Source: Dehalococcoidia bacterium (GTDB lineage: Bacteria > Chloroflexota > Dehalococcoidia > Dehalococcoidales > JAUWYK01). Taken from it: a DNA stretch of 8,223 bases. Shown here one piece after another: positions 1-6,404 of this stretch; positions within the stretch are counted from its first letter, which is position 1; each line of letters begins with the position of its first letter. Made by a program: the position numbers and the translations under genes. The DNA lies in NCBI GenBank assembly GCA_030615865.1, contig JAUWYK010000078.1, forward strand, positions 1 through 8,223. Reading direction: 5' to 3'. The notes beneath the pieces are model-generated. The model was not told where the DNA came from and ran no database searches. It was given only the letters and a program-made list of their open reading frames with translations.

Positions 1-200
1 ACCCCATTGCTATTATTCTCAGCGTAGCTATGATGCTCCGCTACTCTCTTGGCTTAGCCAACGAGGCACAGATTGTTGAGGCGGCGGTTAGCGAGGTGTT
101 GCAACAGGGCTATCGCACCTATGATATAATGGATGAAGGTAAAACAAAGGTGGGGACGAAGGAGATGGGGGACTTAATTGCCCAAAAGGTAGGAAGCTAA
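1..200 (+). CDS. leuB: 3-isopropylmalate dehydrogenase, C-terminal fragment (cut by window edge)
   Basis: This is the last 65 codons of a gene that begins outside the window, read in frame from base 3 to a TAA at 198-200. The fragment opens with [19 protein letters not shown], the conserved stretch near the C-terminus of isopropylmalate/isocitrate dehydrogenases. It later has GYRTYDIM and [14 protein letters not shown], typical of the IPMDH tail that closes the NAD-binding side of the enzyme. LeuB oxidatively decarboxylates (2R,3S)-3-isopropylmalate in leucine synthesis; the same fold also handles methylmalate in the citramalate route to isoleucine. The next gene, cimA, starts 4 bases after the stop, so the two are co-transcribed, and the context supports LeuB over isocitrate dehydrogenase. 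The catalytic residues lie upstream and cannot be checked, so a related homoisocitrate dehydrogenase is not strictly excluded. Confidence 0.88.
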   Translation, partial: PIAIILSVAMMLRYSLGLANEAQIVEAAVSEVLQQGYRTYDIMDEGKTKVGTKEMGDLIAQKVGS

Positions 201-204
201 TCAA

Positions 205-1812
205 ATGACACAGGTCCAACTTTATGATACCACACTACGGGATGGGACACAGCGAGAGGGGATTTCCTTCTCGGTGGTTGATAAACTGCATATTGCCCAC
301 AGGCTTGATGAGTTAGGCGTCCATTTTATAGAGGGCGGCTGGCCTGGTTCTAACCCCAAGGATATTGAGTTCTTTGATAAGGCTCGGAGTCTTACCCTCA
401 CTAATTCCGTGCTGGTTGCTTTTGGTAGCACTAGACGCCCCAAGGCTAAATCAGAAACCGATGCTAACCTCCTGGCTCTGGCTAGTGCCGGGGTGAAGGT
501 GGTTACTATTGTTGGCAAAAGCTCAGAGCTACAGGTTAGCCAGGTATTGGAAACCACCCTGGACGAAAATCTGAGCATGGTTGCCGATTCCGTACGCTAT
601 CTTAAGGCAAAGGGGCTTACTGTTTTCTTTGATGCTGAGCACTTCTTTGATGGCTTTAAGGCTAACCCTGATTATAGTCTGCGTTGTTTGACGGCTGCTG
701 CTGAAGCCGGGGCTGACTGTTTGGTGCTGTGTGATACTAATGGCGGCACACTGCCTGACGAGATAACAACTGCCGTTAAGGCAGCTAGGAAGCGGACTAC
801 CGTGCCACTGGGCATCCATGCTCATGATGATGGTGAACTGGCGGTAGCCAATACCCTGGCTGCGGTTCAGGCTGGGGTTAGTCAAGTTCAGGGCACTATC
901 AATGGCTATGGTGAGCGCTGTGGCAATGCCAACCTCTGTTCCATTATCCCGGCTTTGAAGCTTAAGATGGGTATTGATTGTGTTACCGATGAGCAGTTGG
1001 CTAAATTGACTGAGGTATCGCACTATGTAAGTGAGGTGGCTAATCTTATTCCTGATGCCTTCTTACCATATGTTGGTTTCAGTGCCTTTAGTCACAAGGC
1101 TGGACTTCATGTTTCGGGCTTGACCAAGTGGGCGGAGAGCTATCAGCATGTAGACCCAGCCCGGGTAGGTAATAAACAAAGGGTGCTGGTATCTGAATTG
1201 TCGGGGCGGGGGAATATCATATATAGGGCAAAGGAACTAGGAATAGATTTACCCCTCCGGGGTAAGGAGACACAGAAACTACTCGACCAGGTTAAGTTAC
1301 TGGAGAGTCGAGGCTTCCAGTATGAGAATGCTGAGGCATCTTTTGAGCTACTGCTACGCCGGGCTAAGCCAGACTACCAGCCACCCTTTGAGCTGGTTGA
1401 TTTTATGGTGGTAGTGGAGAAGAGGCGGCGCCCGCCGAGCCGGAAAAGCATGGAGGAGATGCTGTCTGAGGCAGTGGTAAAAGTAAGGGTAGGCACTGAA
1501 ATAATGCATACCGCCGCTGAGGGCAACGGACCGGTTAATGCCCTGGACCAGGCATTGCGCAAGGCTCTATTGCAGTTCTACCCCAGGTTAGCCCAAGTCA
1601 AGTTGGTTGACTATAAGGTTCGCATCCTTGAGGAAAGTGTTGGCACCAGCGCTCAGGTTCGGGTGCTTATTGAATCCACTGATGGGGTTGAGGAGTGGAG
1701 GACTGTCGGCAGCTCAACCAATATCATAGGGGCTAGCTGGCTGGCCCTAGCTGACAGTTTAGAATACTGGCTCCTAAAGCAAAAAATGGGTAAGACTCCA
1801 GCGAAAAGTTGA
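205..1812 (+). CDS. cimA: (R)-citramalate synthase
   Basis: The 535-residue protein has the usual length for CimA. It condenses pyruvate with acetyl-CoA to citramalate, the first step of the threonine-independent route to isoleucine, in the cytoplasm. The N-terminal DRE-TIM metallolyase barrel carries TTLRDGTQ (residues 9-16, metal-binding Asp13 and catalytic Arg12), FFDAEHFFDGFK (about 141-152), GIHAHDDG (203-210, metal ligands His205 and His207) and NGYGERCGNANL (233-244). HKAGLHVSGL follows at about 300. Residues about 390-530 match the LeuA-type C-terminal allosteric domain, which in this family senses the end-product amino acid. The FFDAEHFFDGFK and LVLCDTNGGTLP signatures favour CimA over 2-isopropylmalate or homocitrate synthase. 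The ATG has an AGGA-type ribosome site inside the end of leuB. The position behind leuB fits a shared leucine/isoleucine operon. Isoleucine feedback control is inferred from the family. Confidence 0.94.
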   Translation: MTQVQLYDTTLRDGTQREGISFSVVDKLHIAHRLDELGVHFIEGGWPGSNPKDIEFFDKARSLTLTNSVLVAFGSTRRPKAKSETDANLLALASAGVKVVTIVGKSSELQVSQVLETTLDENLSMVADSVRYLKAKGLTVFFDAEHFFDGFKANPDYSLRCLTAAAEAGADCLVLCDTNGGTLPDEITTAVKAARKRTTVPLGIHAHDDGELAVANTLAAVQAGVSQVQGTINGYGERCGNANLCSIIPALKLKMGIDCVTDEQLAKLTEVSHYVSEVANLIPDAFLPYVGFSAFSHKAGLHVSGLTKWAESYQHVDPARVGNKQRVLVSELSGRGNIIYRAKELGIDLPLRGKETQKLLDQVKLLESRGFQYENAEASFELLLRRAKPDYQPPFELVDFMVVVEKRRRPPSRKSMEEMLSEAVVKVRVGTEIMHTAAEGNGPVNALDQALRKALLQFYPRLAQVKLVDYKVRILEESVGTSAQVRVLIESTDGVEEWRTVGSSTNIIGASWLALADSLEYWLLKQKMGKTPAKS

Positions 1813-1886
1813 GAATTTATTAGAGAAAATTGGGCTGAGTTGTTTAGCAACCTTTTCCTTCCCACCCTCCCGCCCTAGAATTGTAT

Positions 1887-1918
1887 TTGGGGGCGCAGCC
1901 CCCAATTCCTCGCTTTTT
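1887..1918 (+). terminator. probable intrinsic terminator after cimA
   Basis: A perfect 8-bp stem, TTGGGGGC at 1887-1894 and GCCCCCAA at 1898-1905, closes a 3-base loop. It is followed after a short gap by five T bases (1914-1918). It sits 75 bases after the cimA stop and before the promoter of the next unit, where a terminator is expected. The T run is displaced about 8 bases from the stem, so it is not textbook. The element could instead be a dispersed GC-rich hairpin repeat. Confidence 0.55.
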
Positions 1919-1969
1919 GTTCAGGTATAAACCTTTGGTAGCGTTTCCAAACAACTTCCGGGCTGGGTC

Positions 1970-1998
1970 TTGACACCTCCGTGTTTCGGGTGTAGAAT
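1970..1998 (+). promoter_or_regulatory. sigma-70-type promoter for the DUF4389-prsW unit
   Basis: TTGACA (1970-1975) is a perfect -35 box. It is followed by a 17-base spacer and TAGAAT (1993-1998), which matches the -10 consensus at five of six positions. The expected transcription start is near 2005, giving a leader of about 25 bases before the ATG at 2029. An imperfect inverted repeat (ACACCT at 1973-1978 against GGGTGT at 1988-1993) spans the spacer and could be an operator, but it is short. Confidence 0.75.
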
Positions 1999-2014
1999 TG
2001 CCACCAATAAGAAT

Positions 2015-2022
2015 GGAGGTGA
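2015..2022 (+). promoter_or_regulatory. strong ribosome binding site of the DUF4389 gene
   Basis: GGAGGTGA is a full anti-Shine-Dalgarno complement, 6 bases before the ATG at 2029. It fixes that start. Among the genes here it is the strongest site, consistent with efficient translation from the near-consensus promoter just upstream. Confidence 0.85.
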
Positions 2023-2028
2023 CATAAG

Positions 2029-2328
2029 ATGAGCTATCCGGTAACTTTCACAGTTGAATATCCTGAAAAGCTTTCCCGCGGCTGGCTACTGCTAAAGGTG
2101 TTCTTTGGATGGCTTTATGTTGGCATTCCCCATGGAATCATGCTTACGCTATATGGAATCGCAGTAAGCGTAGTAACCTTTATTGCCTTCTGGGTCATCC
2201 TGTTCACTGCGAAATACCCCAGGGGTATGTTTGATTTTGTTGTAGGGTGGGAGCGCTGGTATTGCAACGTCAGTGCTTACATGAACCTCATGCGGGATGA
2301 ATACCCGCCCTTTAGTGGTCAAGAATAG
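2029..2328 (+). CDS. DUF4389 family small membrane protein
   Basis: The 99-residue protein matches the DUF4389 pattern as I know it. It begins with YPVTFTVEYPEKLSRGW (about 3-19), then has a hydrophobic stretch with a conserved IPH (34-36) and a membrane helix at about 38-60. It continues with AKYPRGMFDFVVGWERW (61-77) and ends with a YPPF tail (about 92-95). The family has no established biochemical function; some members carry two copies of the unit, this one a single copy. The protein is probably in the cytoplasmic membrane with a short hydrophobic N-terminal segment and one clear transmembrane helix. The start is fixed by the GGAGGTGA site, and the gene has its own near-consensus promoter. 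It is followed 79 bases later by a PrsW-type protease gene on the same strand, so the two may be co-transcribed. Substrate or partner roles between them are speculation. Confidence 0.85.
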   Translation: MSYPVTFTVEYPEKLSRGWLLLKVFFGWLYVGIPHGIMLTLYGIAVSVVTFIAFWVILFTAKYPRGMFDFVVGWERWYCNVSAYMNLMRDEYPPFSGQE

Positions 2329-2407
2329 CAGTGACGGCGAGCAATTGAAGAAGTAACAGTGTGCTGGTGGGCAATTCAGCCTGACATGCCAACAGGCAGG
2401 GTGCAAA

Positions 2408-2917
2408 ATGTCCTCTAAGTGGCGTTTCTTTGGTTTCTTCATGGCAGCACTAGGAGGCATTCTCGGCGTACTGGGAGCAATAATCCAAGAGTGGTCACAA
2501 GGCTCTCTCTTGGTTGCCTTTGTCGCCGCTCCCATGATTGAAGAGGTCATGAAGCCTTCCGGGGTTTATCTTCTTCTGGTGCGGTGGCCCAAAATGCTCA
2601 CCAGCCGGATATATACCGCCTTCCTAGCCGCTGTTGGTGGTCTTTGTTTTGCCTTGGTTGAGAACATCCTCTATCTACAATTCTATTTTCCCGAGCATAC
2701 CCAGACTTTAGTGGTGTTCCGCTACAGCGCTTGTCTCACGATGCATGTGGTCTGCAGTTTCATCTTGGGCTTTGGAATCAATCAAGAACTGCTGGCTTCA
2801 GTTAGGGGAGAGGTCCCCCTTCTAAAGGGTAATAAGAAGTTTTTCTTTATTCCTATGATTATCCACAGCCTGTTCAATATAATGGCTGTGCTGGTTAAAA
2901 GTGGGCTGGGTGTGTAA
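2408..2917 (+). CDS. PrsW family intramembrane protease
   Basis: The 169-residue polytopic membrane protein has about five hydrophobic segments (roughly 8-26, 32-57, 68-95, 100-125 and 145-163). It carries all the PrsW signatures: PMIEEVMK with Glu45-Glu46 and Lys49, FALVEN with Glu85, a His at 113 in LTMHVV, and His153 in IIHSLFN. These residues form the putative metal/acid active site of the family. In Bacillus subtilis PrsW makes the first cut in the anti-sigma factor RsiW. Many other members have unknown substrates, and no sigma/anti-sigma pair is visible here, so the substrate is open. The protein is shorter than typical PrsW (200 or more residues) but nothing in the core is missing. The ribosome site is weak (GGCAGG about 7 bases before the ATG) and lies in a small hairpin, TGCC-AACA-GGCA (2387-2398), which could limit translation. 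Confidence 0.87.
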   Translation: MSSKWRFFGFFMAALGGILGVLGAIIQEWSQGSLLVAFVAAPMIEEVMKPSGVYLLLVRWPKMLTSRIYTAFLAAVGGLCFALVENILYLQFYFPEHTQTLVVFRYSACLTMHVVCSFILGFGINQELLASVRGEVPLLKGNKKFFFIPMIIHSLFNIMAVLVKSGLGV

Positions 2918-2930
2918 ATTCAATAGGACT

Positions 2931-3548
2931 TTAGGCAGGTTTGCCCACCGGCATAATATATAAAGGCTTATATTGCTTACCCAGCCGTAGCACTTCTCTA
3001 ACTGCCTCATCGTGGAAGGCACCGATGGCTACTGTTGCTAGCCCTAGGGCGGTAGCCTGAAGATATATATTCTGCCCGGCATGCCCCACTTCTATGTGCA
3101 CATACCTTTCGCCCCTGGCTCCATATCTCATAAGTGTCCGCTCATATTCGGCGCAGATAACTATATCTACCGGGGCTTCATATATGAATTCTTGGTCTAA
3201 TGCTGCTCTGGCTAACTCTAGTCTTACATCGCCCTTGTGGTGCAAGGTCAGAGAATGATGAGCTAGGTCGTAATGGTATATGCCGTCGCCTATGTCTTCA
3301 ATGCAATTTCTGCCACAAACAACGAACACCTCTAGCGGGTAGGTAGCCCCGGCACTGGGGACAGTCCTGTATCTTCCCCGGGTATTGCTGATACCCTGAG
3401 TCGCCCACAGTATTTGTGATAGCTGTGATTGAGAAATAGGTTCAGGGGTGAAGTCTCTTACTGACCTCCGCTTGGCAATGGCTTCCTCTAGCGACACACT
3501 GCCCTTTTGAGATGGCGGCGGCAGGTAAATTGGCTGACTTGTGGTCAT
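2931..3548 (-). CDS. SagB-type nitroreductase-family flavoenzyme, stand-alone
   Basis: The 205-residue protein is the length of a single nitroreductase domain. RRSVRDF (27-33) is the FMN-phosphate-binding start of the fold. VPSAGATYPLEVFVV (63-77) and the region RYGARGERYVHIEVG plus HAGQN (141-160) are hallmarks of the SagB/ThcOx-like subfamily, and GLATVAIGAF (169-178) and a PLYIMPVG tail complete it. SagB oxidases convert thiazolines and oxazolines to azoles in peptide natural products with a YcaO cyclodehydratase. No YcaO, precursor peptide or transporter is present here, so that role is not supported, and many lone members have unknown substrates. It is the last gene of the minus-strand unit: its ATG lies 2 bases after the cysM stop and lacks a good Shine-Dalgarno, which suggests translational coupling. 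Its stop faces that of prsW across 13 bases. Cofactor FMN is inferred from the family. Confidence 0.88.
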   Translation of the reverse strand: MTTSQPIYLPPPSQKGSVSLEEAIAKRRSVRDFTPEPISQSQLSQILWATQGISNTRGRYRTVPSAGATYPLEVFVVCGRNCIEDIGDGIYHYDLAHHSLTLHHKGDVRLELARAALDQEFIYEAPVDIVICAEYERTLMRYGARGERYVHIEVGHAGQNIYLQATALGLATVAIGAFHDEAVREVLRLGKQYKPLYIMPVGKPA

Positions 3549-3550
3549 AT

Positions 3551-4459
3551 CTACTTGGCTTTAGTCCAGAAGTCCAGACTCAGGTATTTCCACCCCCCAT
3601 CGGCTAACACCACCACTATATTACCCTCGTCCATCTCACTGGCAACCTTAATTGCTTGGTGGACTACTGCTCCTGAAGATAACCCGGCAAAAATCCCTTC
3701 CTTATCCAAGAGCTCCCTGGTGGCTACAGACGCCTGTTGGCTAGTGACAGTAGCCATGTTGGTAATGAGGCTTAAATCCAGAACCGGTGGCACATAGCCG
3801 TCACCAATACACTTCAAGCCTTGAATGATATCATCTGGTGGTGGTTCTACACCAATTACCCTGATATTGGGGTACTTCTCTTTTAGCCGACGGCTAATTC
3901 CAGTTATACTCCCTCCGGTGCCGATTCCAGCGATTAGGACATCAATCCGGTCATAGGGGAAATCGTCTATTATCTCGGTGCCGGTAGTCTCATAGTGAGC
4001 CAGTGGATTAGCTGGGTTGGAGAACTGGTCGGGCATAAAGTATCGTTTATCTTGAGCCACCAGTTCCTGGGCAGTATCAATAGCTCCCTTTACCCCATAA
4101 GCCCCCTTAGTAAGAATAAGCTCAGCGTTATATATTTTGAGCAATTGTTGCTTCTCCACGCTCATATTATCGGGCATAACAATGGTAACTTTATAGCCTT
4201 GCTTATGCCCCAGCCAGGCTAAAGCTATCCCGGTATTGCCGCTGGTGGCTTCAATGATGGTCTTGTCCTTGGTTAGCTCTCCGCTTTGCTCTGCCTTTTC
4301 AAGCATGTATTTTACTATCCGGTCCTTAATGCTGGCACTCCCCCCTAAATTTTGCCCTTCCAGCTTGGCTAAGATGCGTACCTTCTTATTACGGCTCATT
4401 TGAGCCATGTCCACTAACGGAGTATGTCCTATGGCATCAATAGCACTTTTGAAATACAT
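3551..4459 (-). CDS. cysM: cysteine synthase, CysK/CysM family (CysM-like)
   Basis: The 302-residue PLP enzyme is of fold type II and normal length. Lys45 in SIKDR is the Schiff-base lysine, SGNTG (73-77) binds the substrate carboxylate, GTGGS (179-183) holds the PLP phosphate, and QFSNPANPLAHYETTG (144-159) is a conserved family stretch. It makes cysteine from an activated serine (O-acetylserine or O-phosphoserine) and a sulfide donor. The C-terminal pattern GYVPPVLD, then EGIFAGLSSGA and ADGGWKYLS, resembles mycobacterial-type CysM more than classical CysK, so O-phosphoserine or a sulfur-carrier protein is conceivable; the acceptor cannot be decided from sequence alone. The lysine motif reads GGSASIKDR, two residues longer than the usual GGSVKDR. 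The ATG is 4 bases after the rtcB stop, with an AAGGGG site inside the last rtcB codons. cysK is the alternative name. Confidence 0.88.
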   Translation of the reverse strand: MYFKSAIDAIGHTPLVDMAQMSRNKKVRILAKLEGQNLGGSASIKDRIVKYMLEKAEQSGELTKDKTIIEATSGNTGIALAWLGHKQGYKVTIVMPDNMSVEKQQLLKIYNAELILTKGAYGVKGAIDTAQELVAQDKRYFMPDQFSNPANPLAHYETTGTEIIDDFPYDRIDVLIAGIGTGGSITGISRRLKEKYPNIRVIGVEPPPDDIIQGLKCIGDGYVPPVLDLSLITNMATVTSQQASVATRELLDKEGIFAGLSSGAVVHQAIKVASEMDEGNIVVVLADGGWKYLSLDFWTKAK

Positions 4460-4463
4460 CCTT

Positions 4464-5924
4464 TTACCCCTTGATTACACCTATTGGAACTGCTTTGGCT
4501 ACCTTGAGGGAGATGCCCGCCTTATGGGTTACCTCAACCACCTCATTTACATCCTTATAAGCTTCGGAGGCTTCCTCAGCCAGAGACGGAATGCTGCCTG
4601 TTTTAACTGTAATCCCCCTGGCAAATAGAGCTTTAGCCACATCAGCACCTCTAAGGCTACGCTTAGCTGCCGACCGACTCTGCACCCTGCCGGCACCATG
4701 GCATGTAGAGCCGAAGGACTCCTTCATTGCTGTTTCTGTGCCCACTAGTATGTAGGAACAGCGTCCCATATCCCCAGGAATGAGAACTGGCTGACCTATA
4801 TCTCTGTAGATATCGGGGATATCGGGGTGTCCAGGGGGGAAGGCTCTGGTTGCTCCCTTGCGGTGAACGCATAAGGTTTGTTTTTCGCCATCAATGGTGT
4901 AGTCCTCTATCTTGGCGATATTATGAGCCACATCATAAATCTGCTCCATACCTAGTTCTCTCAGGCTCTTGTCAAAGACCTTAACAAAAGACTCTCTAGC
5001 CCAGTGAGTGATGCACTGTCGGTTAGTCCAGGCATAGTTGGCAGCGCATGACATAGCTTCAAGGTAATCCTGTCCTTCTGGTGAGTTTACCGGGGCACAG
5101 GCAAGTTGGCGGTCAGGGAGGTTGATACCATATCTTCTTACCGCTTCACCGAGTAGCCTTACATAGTCACTACAGACCTCGTGCCCAAAGCCCCGGGAAC
5201 CGGTGTGAATCGAGAGAAGCACCTGCCCTAAATCGCTGATACCCATAGCTGTAGCTGCATTCCGGTCATAGATTTCACTCACCACCTCTACCTCCAGAAA
5301 GTGATTGCCCGAACCTAGTGTTCCCAGTTGTGGAATGCCACGCTTTTTAGCCTTACTGCTTACCTTATCCGGGTTAGCCCGTTTCATACAGCCCGACTCT
5401 TCAGTAGCCACAATGTCCTCTGCCCTGCCATAACCCCTTTTCACCGCCCACTGGCTACCCGTTATCAGGACTTGGTCTAGCTCCTTTTCGCTCACCCTTA
5501 TCTTGCCGGTGGAACCTAATCCTGAAGGAATGTTGACAAAAAGGTCGGCAATCAACTGTTCAATTTTAGGTCTTACCTCTTCCTCGGTAAGATTTGTTCG
5601 TAGTAGCCTGACACCACAATTAATATCAAAGCCAACGCCCCCGGGCGATATCACCCCGTCTTTTATTCTGGTGGCGGCAACACCGCCTATGGGAAAGCCG
5701 TAGCCCCAGTGAATATCCGGCATAGCCAGTGAGTGCCTGACAATGCCGGGCAAGAACGCTACATTAGCTACCTGTTGAAAAACCTGCTCTTGCCAGATAT
5801 GGTTAAGCATTGATTCATTGGTAAAGATTAGACCAGGCACAAGCATCCCTGTCTTATAGCTTTTTGGGATTTCCCAGCGGTAGTCATCTATCTTGTTTAG
5901 TATTTCCTGCCACGGCGCTGCCAT
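4464..5924 (-). CDS. rtcB: RNA-splicing ligase RtcB
   Basis: The 486-residue protein is of the long archaeal-like RtcB type. It joins RNA ends bearing 2',3'-cyclic or 3'-phosphate to 5'-hydroxyl ends using GTP and Mn2+, through a guanylylated histidine. All key residues can be placed by comparison with the Pyrococcus enzyme: Asp100 and Cys103 in GFDINCGVR, His208 in GSGNHFLE, His240 in SIHTGSRG, His334 in DVAHNIAK, and the guanylylated histidine as His409 in CHGAGR. The block HRKGATRAFPPG (354-365) is also intact, so the enzyme should be active. No intein is present. The ATG has a strong GGAGG site (5930-5934 on the complementary strand) 5 bases upstream. The archease gene ends 11 bases before it, matching the known partnership in which archease promotes RtcB turnover. 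Substrate in this organism is unknown: tRNA repair or processing after toxin cleavage is possible, and intron splicing has no direct support. Confidence 0.96.
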   Translation of the reverse strand: MAAPWQEILNKIDDYRWEIPKSYKTGMLVPGLIFTNESMLNHIWQEQVFQQVANVAFLPGIVRHSLAMPDIHWGYGFPIGGVAATRIKDGVISPGGVGFDINCGVRLLRTNLTEEEVRPKIEQLIADLFVNIPSGLGSTGKIRVSEKELDQVLITGSQWAVKRGYGRAEDIVATEESGCMKRANPDKVSSKAKKRGIPQLGTLGSGNHFLEVEVVSEIYDRNAATAMGISDLGQVLLSIHTGSRGFGHEVCSDYVRLLGEAVRRYGINLPDRQLACAPVNSPEGQDYLEAMSCAANYAWTNRQCITHWARESFVKVFDKSLRELGMEQIYDVAHNIAKIEDYTIDGEKQTLCVHRKGATRAFPPGHPDIPDIYRDIGQPVLIPGDMGRCSYILVGTETAMKESFGSTCHGAGRVQSRSAAKRSLRGADVAKALFARGITVKTGSIPSLAEEASEAYKDVNEVVEVTHKAGISLKVAKAVPIGVIKG

Positions 5925-5935
5925 TTTTGCCTCCG

Positions 5936-6352
5936 CTAAATATCAAATAGTACTTGAACCTTACAGCCATTACCCCGGTCAACCTTTAGCATATGATAGG
6001 TGGCTGCCTTGACCCCTGTTTTTAGTTTATGTCTTGAGCTATCTACCTTCTCCCCATAGCTTCTAGCCTTAAGTCGGGTATTGTTGAGTTCAATAATATC
6101 AAACCGCTTAAAAAGGATATATTCGGCATCAAATAGGTAAATAAGCTCGTTCAGCCATTCTACCAGCAGGCTTTCCTCATCAACGGCGGTTAGTTCTATA
6201 TCCCGATATAGAACCTCTTCTACGTCATCAAGCTCGGTTATCAGGCTGAACAAGGCTCTAGCCGCATTGGCAAATGTCTCACTTATATCAGCACCATAGG
6301 CTATAATGCCGACATCAGCGGTATGGTTTACGATTTCAAACTCCTTATCCAT
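5936..6352 (-). CDS. archease, RtcB activator
   Basis: From the ATG at 6350-6352 the protein has 138 residues, the usual archease length. It starts MDKEFEIVNHTADVGIIAYG, the conserved N-terminus with the HTAD motif whose Asp is part of the family's metal site. DAEYILFKRFDI lies in the middle, KAATYH near the end, and the chain finishes in VLFDI, where the C-terminus is conserved in the family. Archease helps RtcB form and turn over the guanylylated intermediate and can widen NTP use. The frame stays open upstream to a GTG at 6401-6403, adding 17 residues (MELIRIREGIATKWLIP) with no family counterpart. A GGAAGGA sequence lies about 20 bases before the ATG, too far for a standard site. I prefer the ATG on homology, but a longer form is possible. 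rtcB follows 11 bases after the stop. Confidence 0.92.
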   Translation of the reverse strand: MDKEFEIVNHTADVGIIAYGADISETFANAARALFSLITELDDVEEVLYRDIELTAVDEESLLVEWLNELIYLFDAEYILFKRFDIIELNNTRLKARSYGEKVDSSRHKLKTGVKAATYHMLKVDRGNGCKVQVLFDI

Positions 6353-6404
6353 AGGTATCAACCATTTGGTGGCAATTCCTTCCCGAATCCTAATCAGTTC
6401 CACA

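Noticed and set aside
529..1023. Minus-strand open frame of 164 residues inside cimA
   Set aside because: It lies antisense to the conserved catalytic half of cimA. Its translation has no recognisable domain, so it is a shadow of the real gene.
1834..1860. Weak stem (GCTGA with TTAGC) followed by CCTTTTCC after cimA
   Set aside because: Only five pairs including a wobble; the GGGGGC hairpin at 1887-1905 is a far better terminator candidate.
2149..2550. Minus-strand open frame of 133 residues across the DUF4389 and prsW genes
   Set aside because: It is antisense to two well-supported genes and the gap between them, with no recognisable domain and unlikely composition.
2934..2945. Small hairpin GGCA-GGTT-TGCC near the convergent gene ends
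   Set aside because: Only a 4-bp stem inside the last codons of the nitroreductase gene and no T run, too weak to call a terminator.
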